Assembly (NCBI GenBank): GCA_013288005.1
Contig: JABDCS010000003.1
Coordinates: 1 to 64,000, forward strand
Source of the DNA: Chlamydiota bacterium
GTDB taxonomy: Bacteria > Chlamydiota > Chlamydiia > Chlamydiales > Rhabdochlamydiaceae
Direction of reading: 5' to 3'
DNA length: 64,000 nt
Positions 15,459 through 25,374 of this stretch are shown here, one piece after another. Within the stretch, counting starts at the first letter, position 1. The number at the start of each line of letters is the position of its first letter. The position numbers and the translations under genes are program-made. The notes beneath the pieces were generated by a model, which had not been told where the DNA came from, did not search any database, and worked only from the letters and a program-made list of their open reading frames with translations.

Positions 15459-16301
15459 ATGATGACAGATTCTGCACCTCCCTCACAGCATTCCTACGTT
15501 CTCTCAGCTGAAGAACAACAATTGCAAGTGTTAAAAGACCAATTCTATAGCCTTTACGATGTAGTCGTGAACTACAAATTCATTCCAGAAGCTCGTTCGG
15601 AAAAGACGAGTGAACTTACACGCTATCTATCCGGAATTCCCACAATTAATTTTAATGCTGTGACCGGCTGGGTCCAAAACAAACAAGACTATGACTCCCG
15701 CATTACACAGCAATTAGAATTTTTCGGTAAGATGCCCTTTTTTTGGTATGTGGATGAAAACGCCGACCCAGCATTTCAAGAAGCTTTAAAAATGCATGGA
15801 TTTGTCGATGCAGGTATCTTTCGCGGCGTAATCGGACCCCTTGACTCTCCTATTGCACTGTCTGTGCCCGAAGGATGTGTTCTTGAAATGGTCGAGGATC
15901 AGGCTGCTATGGAGGAATTCAATGATCTTGTTTGCCAGGTCTTTGGTATAAATGAGCCTTCCAAAAATGCCTACAAAGAGATTATGTGGAATCTTTGCCA
16001 AGAAAAAGAGCGAAAATGGTACCACTGGGTCGCTCGTAAGGAGGGTAAAGTTGTTTCTGCAGTATCAACCATGATAGAGAATGGCATCGTAAGCTTTTGG
16101 AATGGAGCCTCGTTAAGCGAATTACGTAAACTAGGATTAAGCACAGCACTTCGCAGGTTTTCTTTACAACATGCACAAAAGAATGGCGCACGCTTTGGAA
16201 GTTCTTACCTTATGTCCGAAGGAATGGCATTTGGAATTTGCTCCAAGCTCGGCTATACAACAAAATGGCGTTTCCACGCTTTTGTTTCTCCCACCCAATA
16301 A
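15459..16301 (+). CDS. GNAT-family acetyltransferase-like protein
   Basis: A start at ATG 15459 (MMTDSAPPSQ) has GGAG eight bases upstream; a longer frame from ATG 15417 is possible. The protein has about 280 residues. The C-terminal half reads as a GNAT domain: KVVSAVSTMIENGIVSFWNGASLSELRKLGLSTALRRFSLQHAQKNGA, i.e. strand 4, then a degenerate acetyl-CoA loop (R-K-L-G-L-S-T-A in place of Q/RxxGxG/A), then the following helix and YLMSEGMAFGICSKLGY. The N-terminal ~150 residues may be a second, degenerate GNAT-like half. Substrate unknown. It is the first of three consecutive GNAT-like genes here. Confidence 0.65.
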   Translation: MMTDSAPPSQHSYVLSAEEQQLQVLKDQFYSLYDVVVNYKFIPEARSEKTSELTRYLSGIPTINFNAVTGWVQNKQDYDSRITQQLEFFGKMPFFWYVDENADPAFQEALKMHGFVDAGIFRGVIGPLDSPIALSVPEGCVLEMVEDQAAMEEFNDLVCQVFGINEPSKNAYKEIMWNLCQEKERKWYHWVARKEGKVVSAVSTMIENGIVSFWNGASLSELRKLGLSTALRRFSLQHAQKNGARFGSSYLMSEGMAFGICSKLGYTTKWRFHAFVSPTQ

Positions 16302-16338
16302 GATAAACCTTTTCCTATCAAATAATGGATACTCGTAG

Positions 16339-17072
16339 ATGGAATACCAAGCACAGGACAAAACTGGAAAAAATGTACGTATTAACTGGAAAAAAACCAA
16401 CATACTTTCTCCAGAGCTTGCAAGTTTCAAACGAGAGGTTTCTGGACTCGCTTCCCTCGCTTAACACCAATCGAATTGCAATTTTTACAAGCTCATCCTC
16501 AAGCAGCTAAGCAAGAAGTGTTTCAACAATCTTCAGCGCCTCTACTTGAAAAAAATCCCATCAACTGGGAAGAGGTTCGTAAGAATATTCATTCCTCAAT
16601 ACGTCAATTCTATGAAATCGACCTATCAAATTTTGGAGAAGCGGTAATTAAACCTCTCTTAAACGACGTGTATTTTATCGCGTCCCTTAAAGAAGAAGAT
16701 AACGAAAAGCTATTAGGCTTCATGCTCCTGGCAAAAACCCCAGCTCTTCCCTATGGAAGTATTAAAGTCATTAATCTTGTTGTAGATCCTAATGAAGAAG
16801 ATCGCTCTCTAGATAAGCTTTTACTAAGTGGGATTTATAAAATCGATCCCGAGGTACAAGACTTCTTTCTCTTTGCTCGTCCCACAGATTTTGTTAGTTT
16901 GGAAAAATATCGCAGCTGGGGATTTATCGAAAATAAAGATCCTCGTTTGGATCCTAACCATAAAATCGATCTCAACTCTCAGATCTTTATGGAATACAAG
17001 AGTGCACTTTCTTCTACGCTGCAAAATGAAGCGAACAATTTAAAGCCACTTAAAACTTCCGCCATGTTGTAA
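16339..17072 (+). pseudogene. GNAT-family acetyltransferase-like gene, probably frameshifted near 16440
   Basis: The ATG at 16339 opens a frame (MEYQAQDKTGKNVRINWKK..., to FKREV) that ends at a TAA near 16461. The rest continues in another frame, FWTRFPRLTPIELQFLQAHP..., to 17072. One extra T at 16438-16442 would join them into about 244 residues. The second part alone has only a TTG at 16476 as a start. It contains helix/strand blocks of a GNAT fold: LLGFMLLAKTPALPYGSIKVINLVVDPNEEDRSLDKLLL (strand 4 and acetyl-CoA loop region, with the loop glycines missing). It may be a pseudogene or carry a sequencing error. Confidence 0.55.
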
Positions 17073-17093
17073 AGGCACCACATAAAACCTACC

Positions 17094-17671
17094 TCAACTG
17101 CTCGATACACGAGGCCATTCTGTTTGAGAAATGCGGTAGAGAACATGCCTGCTTAAAGGATGCTTTTCTGGAAGCTTGGGATGATCAAAATCATCCTTGG
17201 ATGCATGATGCATACCTATCTTTTCCATAACGTGTCGTGAACGTGTATTTTCAACTGTTGTAAAAGAGACAATTTCCTTTAAATTCAAAACGTCAAAACC
17301 ATACCCTAATACAGCTCTCGCACCTTCTGTTGCATATCCATTGCCCCAATACTCAAAAGCGAGCCGCCATCCAATTTCTATTGGGGAGTAAAATGTGCAT
17401 CAAAAGTGGGAATAGCTAGCCCTATAAAACCCACAAAATCTGCAACATCAGGAACTTCAATTGCCCAAAGTCCCCACCCTTGTTCCTGTAATTTTGACCT
17501 GATCCGCGCTGCTAAATGATTACTTTCTTTTTGGGTGAGGGTTTCAGGAAAATACTCCATGACTCGATGATCGGCATTGAGTTTTGCGAATGGTTCTAAA
17601 TCGCTTTCCTTCCAATCCCTTAAGATCAGGCGGTCAGTTTTTAGGGGGACAAGATATTTATTGTTTTGCAT
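17094..17671 (-). pseudogene. RimJ/RimL-type GNAT acetyltransferase, frameshifted at a C4 run
   Basis: The N-terminal part (17378-17671) reads LVPLKTDRLILRDWKESDLEPF and VGFIGLAIPTFDAHFTPQ-stop, the first half of a RimJ/RimL-like N-acetyltransferase. The second half follows in another frame: PIEIGWRLAFEYWGNGYATEGARAV, the acetyl-CoA loop, and SFTTVENTRSRHVMEKIGM, the last family block. The junction is ACTCCCCAATAG at about 17378-17390; one more C would restore a single protein of about 192 residues. Everything else about the gene looks normal, so the indel is either recent or an error. The intact enzyme would acetylate an N-terminal amine or small-molecule amine. Confidence 0.75.
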
Positions 17672-17773
17672 TAGGAATAATTAGCAATGAAATGAGAGGG
17701 TAATCCTATCTTTTTGCTAACTTGGCATCCACCTTTTTTAGCAAGGTGGATGCATAGGTGTTAAAAAAGAAGA

Positions 17774-19003
17774 CTAAGCAGCTTTTCGTTTTTTGAAATT
17801 TTTCTTCATTTGAATGATGACTTTTGTGCAATCTTTTCCTTTGCCATGACCTCGCAAATCAAATTTCTCGTAATAAGCAGGGGCATCATCAATTTTAATG
17901 TGATCAGAAACAATTTCATGAGGTTTTGCAATTCCTGACAATATTAAGTCGCGCAGTAAAACGTTGTATTTCTTTACGGGTGTTTGACCGGTCGCGATTG
18001 TTAGAGCTTTGCTAAAAATATCCCCCAATGGCAATTCGAAAATCCCCTTGCTATGTTGCGGTTTTTTCGCTCCCGGATCTTTCTCTGTATAAACCCCAAC
18101 CACCCCAATATGACCACCTGGATTGACGAGTTCAATCAATTGGCATAGGACATTTGTAGGATCACTTTTTTCACCACTCGGTAAAGTAGCTTGAAAACCT
18201 ACTGCATCGATTCCACAATCGACTCCTTTTAATAGCTTTTCTTCACCCGGACGCAAGGAGCCAGTAAGGAGTTTGTTTTTTTTGCGGATTTCCTGAATTT
18301 GTTTGGCGATAGGTCCATCAGAAAAGTGTATGGTCTCTGCTCCAAATTTTTTAGCGATTTTGAGTCTTTCTTTAGAGGGATCGACGACGAATACCTGGCT
18401 TGCTCCACGGATAAAAGCACTATGTGCTGCTAAAAGCCCAACTGGACCAGCTCCAAATATCACAACGGATTTCCCGGGTTGGACATTAGCTAATTCACAA
18501 GCGTGATACCCTGTAGGGAAAATATCGGCTAACATCAAAAAATCATCTTCGAACTTATCCCAGGGCTCTCCAGGTACTTTTAGACAATTAAAATCCGCAA
18601 AAGGTACACGCACAAATTCTGCTTGTCCCCCTTCATGAGGTCCCATTCCTGCATACCCATAAGCCGCTCCCACACCTTCAGGATTTGTTGTTAAACACCC
18701 AGAAGTGACTCCTTTCGCACAATTAATGCACGTGCCGCAAGAGATATTGAAAGGCAAAACTACCCTATCTCCCACACGCAATTGTGTAACCCCTTCACCA
18801 ACAGAATCCACTATCCCCATAATCTCATGACCAAAAATGTGGCCTTTTTCCATATTTGTACGTCCATCGTACATATGGAGATCACTTCCACATATTGCAG
18901 CGGAAGTGACTTGTACAATGGCCTCGCGTGAATCTTCAATTTCGGGAATTTTAACATCCTTCACTTCGACTTTTTTATTTTTGCTAAAAACTACAGCTTT
19001 CAT
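17774..19003 (-). CDS. Glutathione-independent formaldehyde dehydrogenase-like zinc alcohol dehydrogenase
   Basis: From ATG 19003, preceded by AGGTGG, this encodes 409 residues. Zinc ligands are visible: catalytic ICGSDLH and GHIFGHE, and structural CGTCINCAKGVTSGC. NAD binding is VVIFGAGPVGLLAAHSA. The inserted segment GYAGMGPHEGGQAEFVRVPFADFNCLK and the length above 400 match the Pseudomonas putida FdhA type, which oxidises formaldehyde with tightly bound NAD and no glutathione, and related aldehyde dismutases. It is cytoplasmic. A GTG at 19012 would add three residues but is less well placed. No operon partner is clear. Confidence 0.85.
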   Translation of the reverse strand: MKAVVFSKNKKVEVKDVKIPEIEDSREAIVQVTSAAICGSDLHMYDGRTNMEKGHIFGHEIMGIVDSVGEGVTQLRVGDRVVLPFNISCGTCINCAKGVTSGCLTTNPEGVGAAYGYAGMGPHEGGQAEFVRVPFADFNCLKVPGEPWDKFEDDFLMLADIFPTGYHACELANVQPGKSVVIFGAGPVGLLAAHSAFIRGASQVFVVDPSKERLKIAKKFGAETIHFSDGPIAKQIQEIRKKNKLLTGSLRPGEEKLLKGVDCGIDAVGFQATLPSGEKSDPTNVLCQLIELVNPGGHIGVVGVYTEKDPGAKKPQHSKGIFELPLGDIFSKALTIATGQTPVKKYNVLLRDLILSGIAKPHEIVSDHIKIDDAPAYYEKFDLRGHGKGKDCTKVIIQMKKNFKKRKAA

Positions 19004-19241
19004 ATTTACCACCTGTTTATTGTTTGTTTAAATTATTAAAATTAGAAAAACAATAAATTTATCTATTTAAGATAAAGGTAAAGCAAGAATGAATTGATAA
19101 TTAAACTGAGTTTGCGAATGAAGATTTTTGGAAGTAAAGGTAGTTGTCTAACTCCTCAGAGTTCCAGAGATACTACCTCTATGAGGTGTTTAAAACGCTA
19201 ATCTACCCTTATACTTCATTCGATCAAGCGTATTCTAAAAT

Positions 19242-19886
19242 TTAGGATTTCTTAGCTAGGACTTCAATGAGACTGTCCAGAGAAGGTGATAATTCTCTCC
19301 TCAGAAAATCTACATATAGCTGTTCTTGATAAGAAGTTGAGTGCTGAACTGTAAATTCCGCTCGAGACAAGCATTCTTTGATCGAGTTTTCACTATGGAA
19401 ATAACGTGCATAAGTTTTTCCTTTGAAAGCACAAGTCGTTAAACATGTTACAGGATCGAAATTCGTATCTTTTTCCGACAGATCTGGACAATCGACCGAG
19501 CGCACAACGATAAATATTCTCCCATGGGTGCGTAGTATCCGATGCAGTTCAGTCAAAGATCGATGTAAGGCTTGTTTACCTAAGTAATGCAATACAAGGC
19601 GCGCATAGATAAAATCAAAATGTCCATTTGGATAGGGTAAAGGTTGACTCACATCTTCAATTTTAACTTCGATTTGTTGAGAAAGTCCTTCTTTTGCAAT
19701 ACACCGGCGAGCATATAGAGCGCCTTCGAGGTCAAGCGTTGTGGCTGTGATGTGCCGATTTACGTCAGCAAATGCCATTTTAATTTCGGCCGATCCCGCA
19801 GTAGAAATGCCTATGCTGTAAATCTTTCTATCCTCTGAATTAAGGGATAGAACTCCATTATTTTCGCTCGTGGAAGTAGTTGTCAT
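19242..19886 (-). CDS. Class I SAM-dependent methyltransferase (Methyltransf_11 type)
   Basis: The 214-residue protein has IGISTAGSAEIKMAFADVNRHITATTLD, a shortened SAM motif I without the usual GxGxG, then PLPYPNGHFDFIYARLVLHYL (motif II) and LTELHRILRTHGRIFIVVRS (motif III), all in the usual order. The N-terminus is slightly short for the family and the glycine loop is degenerate, so SAM binding is likely but not certain. It lies 11 bases downstream of the Vat-like gene on the same strand, so the two are probably co-transcribed. Substrate unknown. Confidence 0.7.
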   Translation of the reverse strand: MTTTSTSENNGVLSLNSEDRKIYSIGISTAGSAEIKMAFADVNRHITATTLDLEGALYARRCIAKEGLSQQIEVKIEDVSQPLPYPNGHFDFIYARLVLHYLGKQALHRSLTELHRILRTHGRIFIVVRSVDCPDLSEKDTNFDPVTCLTTCAFKGKTYARYFHSENSIKECLSRAEFTVQHSTSYQEQLYVDFLRRELSPSLDSLIEVLAKKS

Positions 19887-19897
19887 CGAATCTTCAC

Positions 19898-20530
19898 TTA
19901 TTTAGCTTCTAAAAGCGCCTGGATATCGGCCCCCACTATGGCAGGTATATTACGTGTGATTTTTTCATAATCCCAGTCCCACCAGGCAATTTTTATTAGT
20001 TGTTCAATCGTTGTATCAGGAAAACGTTGCCGAATAATTTTGGCAGGATTTCCTCCTACAATGGTGTAGGGAGGCACATCTTTCACTACAACGCTTCTCG
20101 CTGCAATAATGGCTCCATCCCCAATTTTTACCGCGGGCATAACCATCGATTCATGTCCAAACCACACATCGTTACCAACAAATGTATCGCCTTTACTCGG
20201 AAGATCAATTGCATAGTCCGCCCATTCAGGACACCCTTCTGCCATCTTCCCAAAAATGAAAAAAGGAAAGGTCGAAAAACCACTCATTTGATGATTAGCA
20301 TCGCTTACCAAAAATTTTGTGCCATACGCGAGCTGGCAAAATTTTCCTATGAAAAGTTTGCAAGTTCTTGCAAAAACAACATTCTCCTTCTCAAACTTTT
20401 CCCCCGATTCTCGGCCATCATAGTAGGTATAATCCCCCACAAGGATGTTAGGATTGGAAATGAGATTTTTTAAAAAAACTACATCTTTTGTATGTTTTTC
20501 AAGAGGATAGGCAATATTAGGTGATAACAC
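19898..20530 (-). CDS. Vat/CatB-like xenobiotic acetyltransferase (hexapeptide repeat)
   Basis: The 210-residue protein has the left-handed beta-helix repeats (IGKFCQLAYGTKFL, VGNDVWFGHESMVMPAVKIGDGAIIAA, VVVKDVPPYTIVGGNPAK) and the early VGDYTYYDG and SDANHQMSGFSTFPFFIFG blocks. The His in ANHQM is the catalytic histidine position of Vat/CatB enzymes. These trimers acetylate streptogramin A or chloramphenicol. Related chromosomal enzymes have unknown natural substrates, so resistance should not be assumed. Length is typical. It precedes the methyltransferase on the same strand. Confidence 0.85.
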   Translation of the reverse strand: MLSPNIAYPLEKHTKDVVFLKNLISNPNILVGDYTYYDGRESGEKFEKENVVFARTCKLFIGKFCQLAYGTKFLVSDANHQMSGFSTFPFFIFGKMAEGCPEWADYAIDLPSKGDTFVGNDVWFGHESMVMPAVKIGDGAIIAARSVVVKDVPPYTIVGGNPAKIIRQRFPDTTIEQLIKIAWWDWDYEKITRNIPAIVGADIQALLEAK

Positions 20531-20619
20531 TTTTTGTATCCTTGTAGAAAATAATAGAATTTAGACTATACACCAATTAAGTTTCTTTCGAAAGACCATC
20601 AAAATCCAATGAAAGCCAA

Positions 20620-22014
20620 ATGAATCAAAAATTCCAAACTTCTCTTTTTCTCTTTCGTCGTGATTTGCGTTTAGAAGACAATACGGGTCTGATTTTTGCT
20701 CTTAAAAATTCGGAGAAGGTCATCCCTGCCTTTATTTTCACTCCTGAGCAAATCGATTCAAACCCCTACAGAAGCGATCACTGTTTAAAATTCATGATCG
20801 AGTCCCTAGAAGACCTAATAGAGCAATTGAAAGAGAAAGGAGCTAATCTCTACATTTTTCAAGGAAAATCTGAAGAAATTGTTACTCAATGCATCAGAGA
20901 ACTCTCGGTCGATGCACTTATTGTCAACAGAGACTACACCCCCTACAGTCGTAAGAGAGATAAAATGCTGGAGGATACATGTAAGAAAGAGCATATTCCT
21001 TTTTTTTCCTTTGATGATGCTTTATTGCATCCACCTGAAGAAACTCTTAAAAAAGATGGTAAGCCCTACACGATTTTCACCCCCTATTTCCACAACGCAT
21101 CAAAAAACACTGTCCCTTCTCCTGTCAGAAACACAAGAACTAATTATTTTCATGGGCCCATTCCCTTTGCAGAAAAAACAACCCTTCTTGCAAAGATTTG
21201 CCCGCAAAAGACCCATAATACTTTAATGGGTGGTAGGAGGCAGGCTCTTAAGGTACTCAAACAATTACGCGCGCTGGGCCAATATGAACACCTAAGAAAT
21301 TTCCCCGCTGAAGACTATTCCACGCATCTTTCTCCTTATTTAAAATTTACCGTCTGTTCACCTCGCGAAATCTATGCTGCAATTTCGCATGATCTAAACC
21401 CGCAACATGAGTTAATTCGCGCTCTTTATTGGAGAGACTTTTTCACAGGAATTGCTTTTTTCTTCCCCCATGTTTTTAAGAAAAATTTCAATGCGAAATT
21501 TGATGATTTACGATGGACTCATAATCAAAATACATTTCAAAAATGGTGTGAAGGATCAACAGGATTTCCGATCGTCGATGCAGGCATGCGGGAGATGAAC
21601 GAAACAGGATTTATGCATAATCGCGTGCGCATGATTACGGCTTCATTTCTCGTGAAGGATTTGCACATTGATTGGAAATGGGGAGAAAAATATTTCGCCC
21701 AAACACTGATTGACTACGATCCAGCAGTGAATAATGGAAATTGGCAATGGGTCGCCAGTGTGGGTTGCGATGCACAGCCCTACTTCCGTATCTTCAATCC
21801 TTGGACGCAGCAAAAAAAATTCGATCCTGACTGCATTTATATCAAAAAATGGATCCCCGAACTTAAGGATTTATCACCAACTAAAATTCATGGGTGGATG
21901 AAAAAAGAATTACACGAAGAATACCCTCACTATCCACCTCCGATGACTGACCATGAAAGTGCGGCCAAAGAGGCTCTACTTACTTATAAAAAAAATCACT
22001 CTTCTTACGGTTGA
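20620..22014 (+). CDS. phrB: Deoxyribodipyrimidine photolyase
   Basis: The 464-residue protein begins SLFLFRRDLRLEDNTGLIFAL, the N-terminal photolyase domain. It has the FAD-binding C-terminal part: LSPYLKFTVCSPREIYAAI, ALYWRDFFTGIAFF, EGSTGFPIVDAGMREMNETGFMHNRVRMITASFLVKDL, WKWGEKYFAQTLIDYDPAVNNGNWQWVASVGCDAQPYFRIFNPW. These are the class I CPD photolyase signatures, including the conserved flavin contacts and the tryptophans of the electron chain. It repairs pyrimidine dimers with blue light. Light-driven repair makes sense for a microbe of free-living amoebae in water and is absent from animal-only chlamydiae. It is intact and stands alone. Confidence 0.93.
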   Translation: MNQKFQTSLFLFRRDLRLEDNTGLIFALKNSEKVIPAFIFTPEQIDSNPYRSDHCLKFMIESLEDLIEQLKEKGANLYIFQGKSEEIVTQCIRELSVDALIVNRDYTPYSRKRDKMLEDTCKKEHIPFFSFDDALLHPPEETLKKDGKPYTIFTPYFHNASKNTVPSPVRNTRTNYFHGPIPFAEKTTLLAKICPQKTHNTLMGGRRQALKVLKQLRALGQYEHLRNFPAEDYSTHLSPYLKFTVCSPREIYAAISHDLNPQHELIRALYWRDFFTGIAFFFPHVFKKNFNAKFDDLRWTHNQNTFQKWCEGSTGFPIVDAGMREMNETGFMHNRVRMITASFLVKDLHIDWKWGEKYFAQTLIDYDPAVNNGNWQWVASVGCDAQPYFRIFNPWTQQKKFDPDCIYIKKWIPELKDLSPTKIHGWMKKELHEEYPHYPPPMTDHESAAKEALLTYKKNHSSYG

Positions 22015-22039
22015 CCTGTTAGAAAAAATGGAAGAAAAA

Positions 22040-22948
22040 TTAGGATTCAATTTTTCTAATAAAATCATCAAACGCCCTGCGGACAAAATTAGGATTTTCA
22101 ATCCAAGGAAAATGCCCCGCATCTTCAATGAAAGTTAAGCGTATATTGGGCCGATGAAATCTCTCATCTCGTTTGAATAAGGTAAATGGGCAAATACAAT
22201 CGTATTTCGACCCTATAATTAAAGTAGCCACTTTCTGAGGCACCCAACGGGCTGTTAATTTTCCTTCGGCGGATTTTATCTGCCCCCATACTGCAGGTCG
22301 ATAATGAACGGGAACCTGCGAAAAAATTTTACTGCCCTTTTCTAAAGTTGCTTTGGGGAAATAATACGGCATACAGGCACCCAGGGCTGCATGGAAAGTT
22401 TCTTGATTCGGATTTTGAACAAATGCTTGCATGTCCTGGGTTAAATCGGGCAGTTGGAACTGTTTTGCATATGCTTGTGCTTCTTCTGCCCACGCGCAGG
22501 GTGAGGAGTTGAGAATGACACATCCCGCTAAAAAATTTTCTAAATCCGGGTAGAGTAAAGGCAGCATTCCACCAAAAGAATGCCCTACAACTATCGGGTT
22601 TTCAAACTTGGCCACGACTTGTGGAAACAGATCCAACCATCTATCAAAATCGTCAGTATGTTCCTTACAATGATTGCTTCCATTTCCGGGCATGTCAATT
22701 AGCCATACATTTCCCGGTAATTTTAATTCGTCTACAAGGGAGCGAAGATAGCACGAATCCGCTCCTGGCCCGCCTGGGAAAAATAACCAGTTATAACTTT
22801 TGCCAGGATTGATCTGATAAAGTTCATACCGAACTTGATCCGCATCGTATAAATAGTTCGCCATTTTAGGATTTTTTTCACCTTCCGTCGCAATGCCAGA
22901 AATCGAAAAACTAGATGCACAAACAAACGCTAATAGCTTCTTAAGCAT
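22040..22948 (-). CDS. Secreted alpha/beta hydrolase (proline iminopeptidase-like)
   Basis: About 302 residues from ATG 22948 (a GTG at 22954 is an alternative). The first ~22 residues (MLKKLLAFVCASSFSISGIA) form a signal peptide. WLFFPGGPGADSCYLRSL is the oxyanion region. VVGHSFGGMLPLL is the nucleophile elbow, with serine in GxSxG. IIGSKYDCICP holds the likely acid, and DAGHFPWIENP the catalytic histidine. The pattern fits S33-like aminopeptidases and related esterases exported to the periplasm or beyond. It lies 110 bases downstream of the YcaO gene on the same strand, so co-transcription with the RiPP locus is possible. A role in peptide maturation would be a guess. Confidence 0.8.
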   Translation of the reverse strand: MLKKLLAFVCASSFSISGIATEGEKNPKMANYLYDADQVRYELYQINPGKSYNWLFFPGGPGADSCYLRSLVDELKLPGNVWLIDMPGNGSNHCKEHTDDFDRWLDLFPQVVAKFENPIVVGHSFGGMLPLLYPDLENFLAGCVILNSSPCAWAEEAQAYAKQFQLPDLTQDMQAFVQNPNQETFHAALGACMPYYFPKATLEKGSKIFSQVPVHYRPAVWGQIKSAEGKLTARWVPQKVATLIIGSKYDCICPFTLFKRDERFHRPNIRLTFIEDAGHFPWIENPNFVRRAFDDFIRKIES

Positions 22949-23063
22949 ATCCACTTTTCAATCTGGAAAACTTTAAAGGGAGACATTTTAATCGATCAGA
23001 ACGTTGTTTACCATTCCCTTCTTTTGTGTTGGACTCTTCGCAGCACGAAGCAGTTTGCTTGAG

Positions 23064-25346
23064 TTAAATAATAATCGGAAAGGGATTTAGATCTTCTTCT
23101 CGTAGTGGTTTTGTGACCCATCCCAGCTGAGCTGGCACATCATATAATCTGCCTGGCGCAAATCGTGGATAAAAATGTCTAAGCCCTGGGATTATAACTT
23201 TTACAACGGCAAGATCGATATGAGGTCGGGATTGATTCAGAACGAGCATTTCAAGTCCTCGTTCTTCGATGAGATTTTGCCCATACTGGATTTCTTGCAA
23301 GATATCCGTAGAGTCTCTCATAGGGAATCGACCTAATTGCACCCTCTCCGATTCATCTCCTTTCAAATAGGTTTGATTTTCGAGATTACATTCTCGCAAC
23401 CATTTGTAGAGAACATGTTCATTCGCTCGAGGGGCCTTACGACTTTCTTCTTTGTTTTGGGGCAAATTGCAATAAAGCTGATTCATTTCTGTCATAGCTC
23501 GCAATAAGGCAATTTCAGGATCGAAATGGGTACCCGCACCAAAGATTATATCGCGGCCAGGAGTTGTGTTTTGACAGCTCAAGGCAATGAATGTAGGAAT
23601 TCCCCAATCAGAGGTAATATCTAGTGCCCATACTTTTACCCCTCTGTTTTTGTACTCCTCTTGCCAACGTCTGACATAAGGATTTTGACAGCTCGTTAGA
23701 TCGACTACAGGACGAAGAGCGCGATTGTACCACCAAAGAGCGACTGCATCGCGCTCGATGAGCTCAAAAAAACCTTGCAAAATCGCTTCTTCAACACAGG
23801 ATCCTGCAGCACAACCATTGGAATCGGAAGGAATTGTGAACTTGCCTGGAGTCTTACAATTGTAATAACAAAAACTTGTGGGAAGATATTTATATTTATT
23901 TGCAGTCAAAGACCAAACGGGAGTCCAATCTAAGATATCATTTTCAGAGATAGGTTCGGGAACTTTGAAGGTTGCATCGATAAAATTTTGACGATCAGCG
24001 TATTGTTTCTCGCTAAAGAGCAATAAGTTATAAGGATGAATGGCTTCTTCTTTGATTTCGTTGTAGGATGCTTGTAGACAGGGTTCATCTCCTTGAAAGA
24101 CTCCACAATAACGTTCTAGTGCTTCGCACAATGCTCCTACCTTCGCTTGTCCATCATTTGTTCCCTTTCCTCCACTTTTACTGCGAAGACCTCTAGCAAA
24201 AATAGTTCGCGGCGAATTTTCGAAAGAAAAATTATGTCCCGCTGTATAGGTATGGTTACATGCAAGCAAAGCCTCTTCTGCTTCACCCTTCTTCAGATGT
24301 TCTAATGAATGTACAATACCTAAGACAGGACTGATATGATGTTCAAGTTTTTGAAAAACATGGGCATCCGTTTCAAGGCGATATCCCCCATCCCTTTTTT
24401 CATGTAGGTGACGTGAAGCTAGTTGTAGAGGGGGCAAATTGGCAATTACTAAAGTGGTTGATTTAGACTTCGCCCTACATTCTTCGCAGCGGGTGCTGGG
24501 AATAAATTCATGAGTGGAGATCGAGGAGGAAAGAAGATCAAAAGAGAGAAGATGAGTTTTTAAGGAACTTGTCGCCGGATTGACGATCCACTTGAAGGTT
24601 TCGGTTACTAGCCAATGCACTCCCAAACCCTCTGTTGCGAGAAGACTTCCTATAGGAGTTCTGATCGGAGAAGAAGCCTTTTGATATTCTCCTACCGATG
24701 TGCGTTCAGCTCGATTTCTTTTGATACATTCGATTAAACAATGGATGCAATCATTAGCTTTAGGATCGAGTAGAGGGCCCACCCATATTTGACTTCCCTT
24801 TAACTTAGCTAATAGACAAGGTAGATTGGCGTTTTGAAAACCGCGATAAATCTCGAACAATTCAGGGTCTTGGTAGTCCTCACATACAACGATCGCTAAA
24901 GTGGCATCATTTTGACTGGCGCTGGGTCGAAAACCGTTGGATTCTAAAGCTGATAGAAGCGAATAGGAGGGTTTCTCTTTCGTTCCAACCACATAGAGAG
25001 CGGCATTTTCCAGTATGGTCTTCACTTTTTGTGGACACGCCTCCAGATGATGACAGAAGATTGTCTGCTCTATAGAAAGAGGGGTCACCTTTTCCTGGAC
25101 AAATCCTCTTTCTTCTAAACACTCTAAAGCGTAATACACTTCTAAAGCTCGCAGCTCCTTTTTTAATTCTTCCACCAGTTCGGGGCGCGTGATAGCTTTC
25201 TTTATAAGAAGAGAAAAAAGAGCAAAATAAGTCTTTCCTTCCAAGCAGTAATTATCTTTTTCGGAAAAAAGAAAAACCAGGTCGGGCGCAATGAGTTCGA
25301 CTTGGTAGGCAGGGTTGAGAAGCAGCTTTTCTGTATGCGGATTCAT
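23064..25346 (-). CDS. Fused leader-binding (Ocin-ThiF-like) and YcaO cyclodehydratase of a RiPP locus
   Basis: From ATG 25346 (preceded by AAGGGTG) this has 760 residues. Residues ~6-82 resemble a PqqD-like winged helix that binds RiPP leaders. Up to ~300 lies an E1-like region with two CxxC pairs (C200/C203, C287/C290), probably one zinc site. The YcaO domain follows: SKSGGKGT (389-396), GALCEALERYCG with the E-xx-ER ATP motif, and CVEEAILQGFFELIERDAVALWW. The C-terminus is NPFPIII, close to the proline-rich tail of azoline-forming YcaOs. Such fusions use ATP to turn Cys/Ser/Thr into thiazolines or oxazolines. It starts 28 bases after the LanM stop. No flavin dehydrogenase to oxidise azolines is nearby. 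Confidence 0.9.
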   Translation of the reverse strand: MNPHTEKLLLNPAYQVELIAPDLVFLFSEKDNYCLEGKTYFALFSLLIKKAITRPELVEELKKELRALEVYYALECLEERGFVQEKVTPLSIEQTIFCHHLEACPQKVKTILENAALYVVGTKEKPSYSLLSALESNGFRPSASQNDATLAIVVCEDYQDPELFEIYRGFQNANLPCLLAKLKGSQIWVGPLLDPKANDCIHCLIECIKRNRAERTSVGEYQKASSPIRTPIGSLLATEGLGVHWLVTETFKWIVNPATSSLKTHLLSFDLLSSSISTHEFIPSTRCEECRAKSKSTTLVIANLPPLQLASRHLHEKRDGGYRLETDAHVFQKLEHHISPVLGIVHSLEHLKKGEAEEALLACNHTYTAGHNFSFENSPRTIFARGLRSKSGGKGTNDGQAKVGALCEALERYCGVFQGDEPCLQASYNEIKEEAIHPYNLLLFSEKQYADRQNFIDATFKVPEPISENDILDWTPVWSLTANKYKYLPTSFCYYNCKTPGKFTIPSDSNGCAAGSCVEEAILQGFFELIERDAVALWWYNRALRPVVDLTSCQNPYVRRWQEEYKNRGVKVWALDITSDWGIPTFIALSCQNTTPGRDIIFGAGTHFDPEIALLRAMTEMNQLYCNLPQNKEESRKAPRANEHVLYKWLRECNLENQTYLKGDESERVQLGRFPMRDSTDILQEIQYGQNLIEERGLEMLVLNQSRPHIDLAVVKVIIPGLRHFYPRFAPGRLYDVPAQLGWVTKPLREEDLNPFPIII

Positions 25347-25374
25347 GTTCACCCTTTTCCCTAATTCAATCTTT

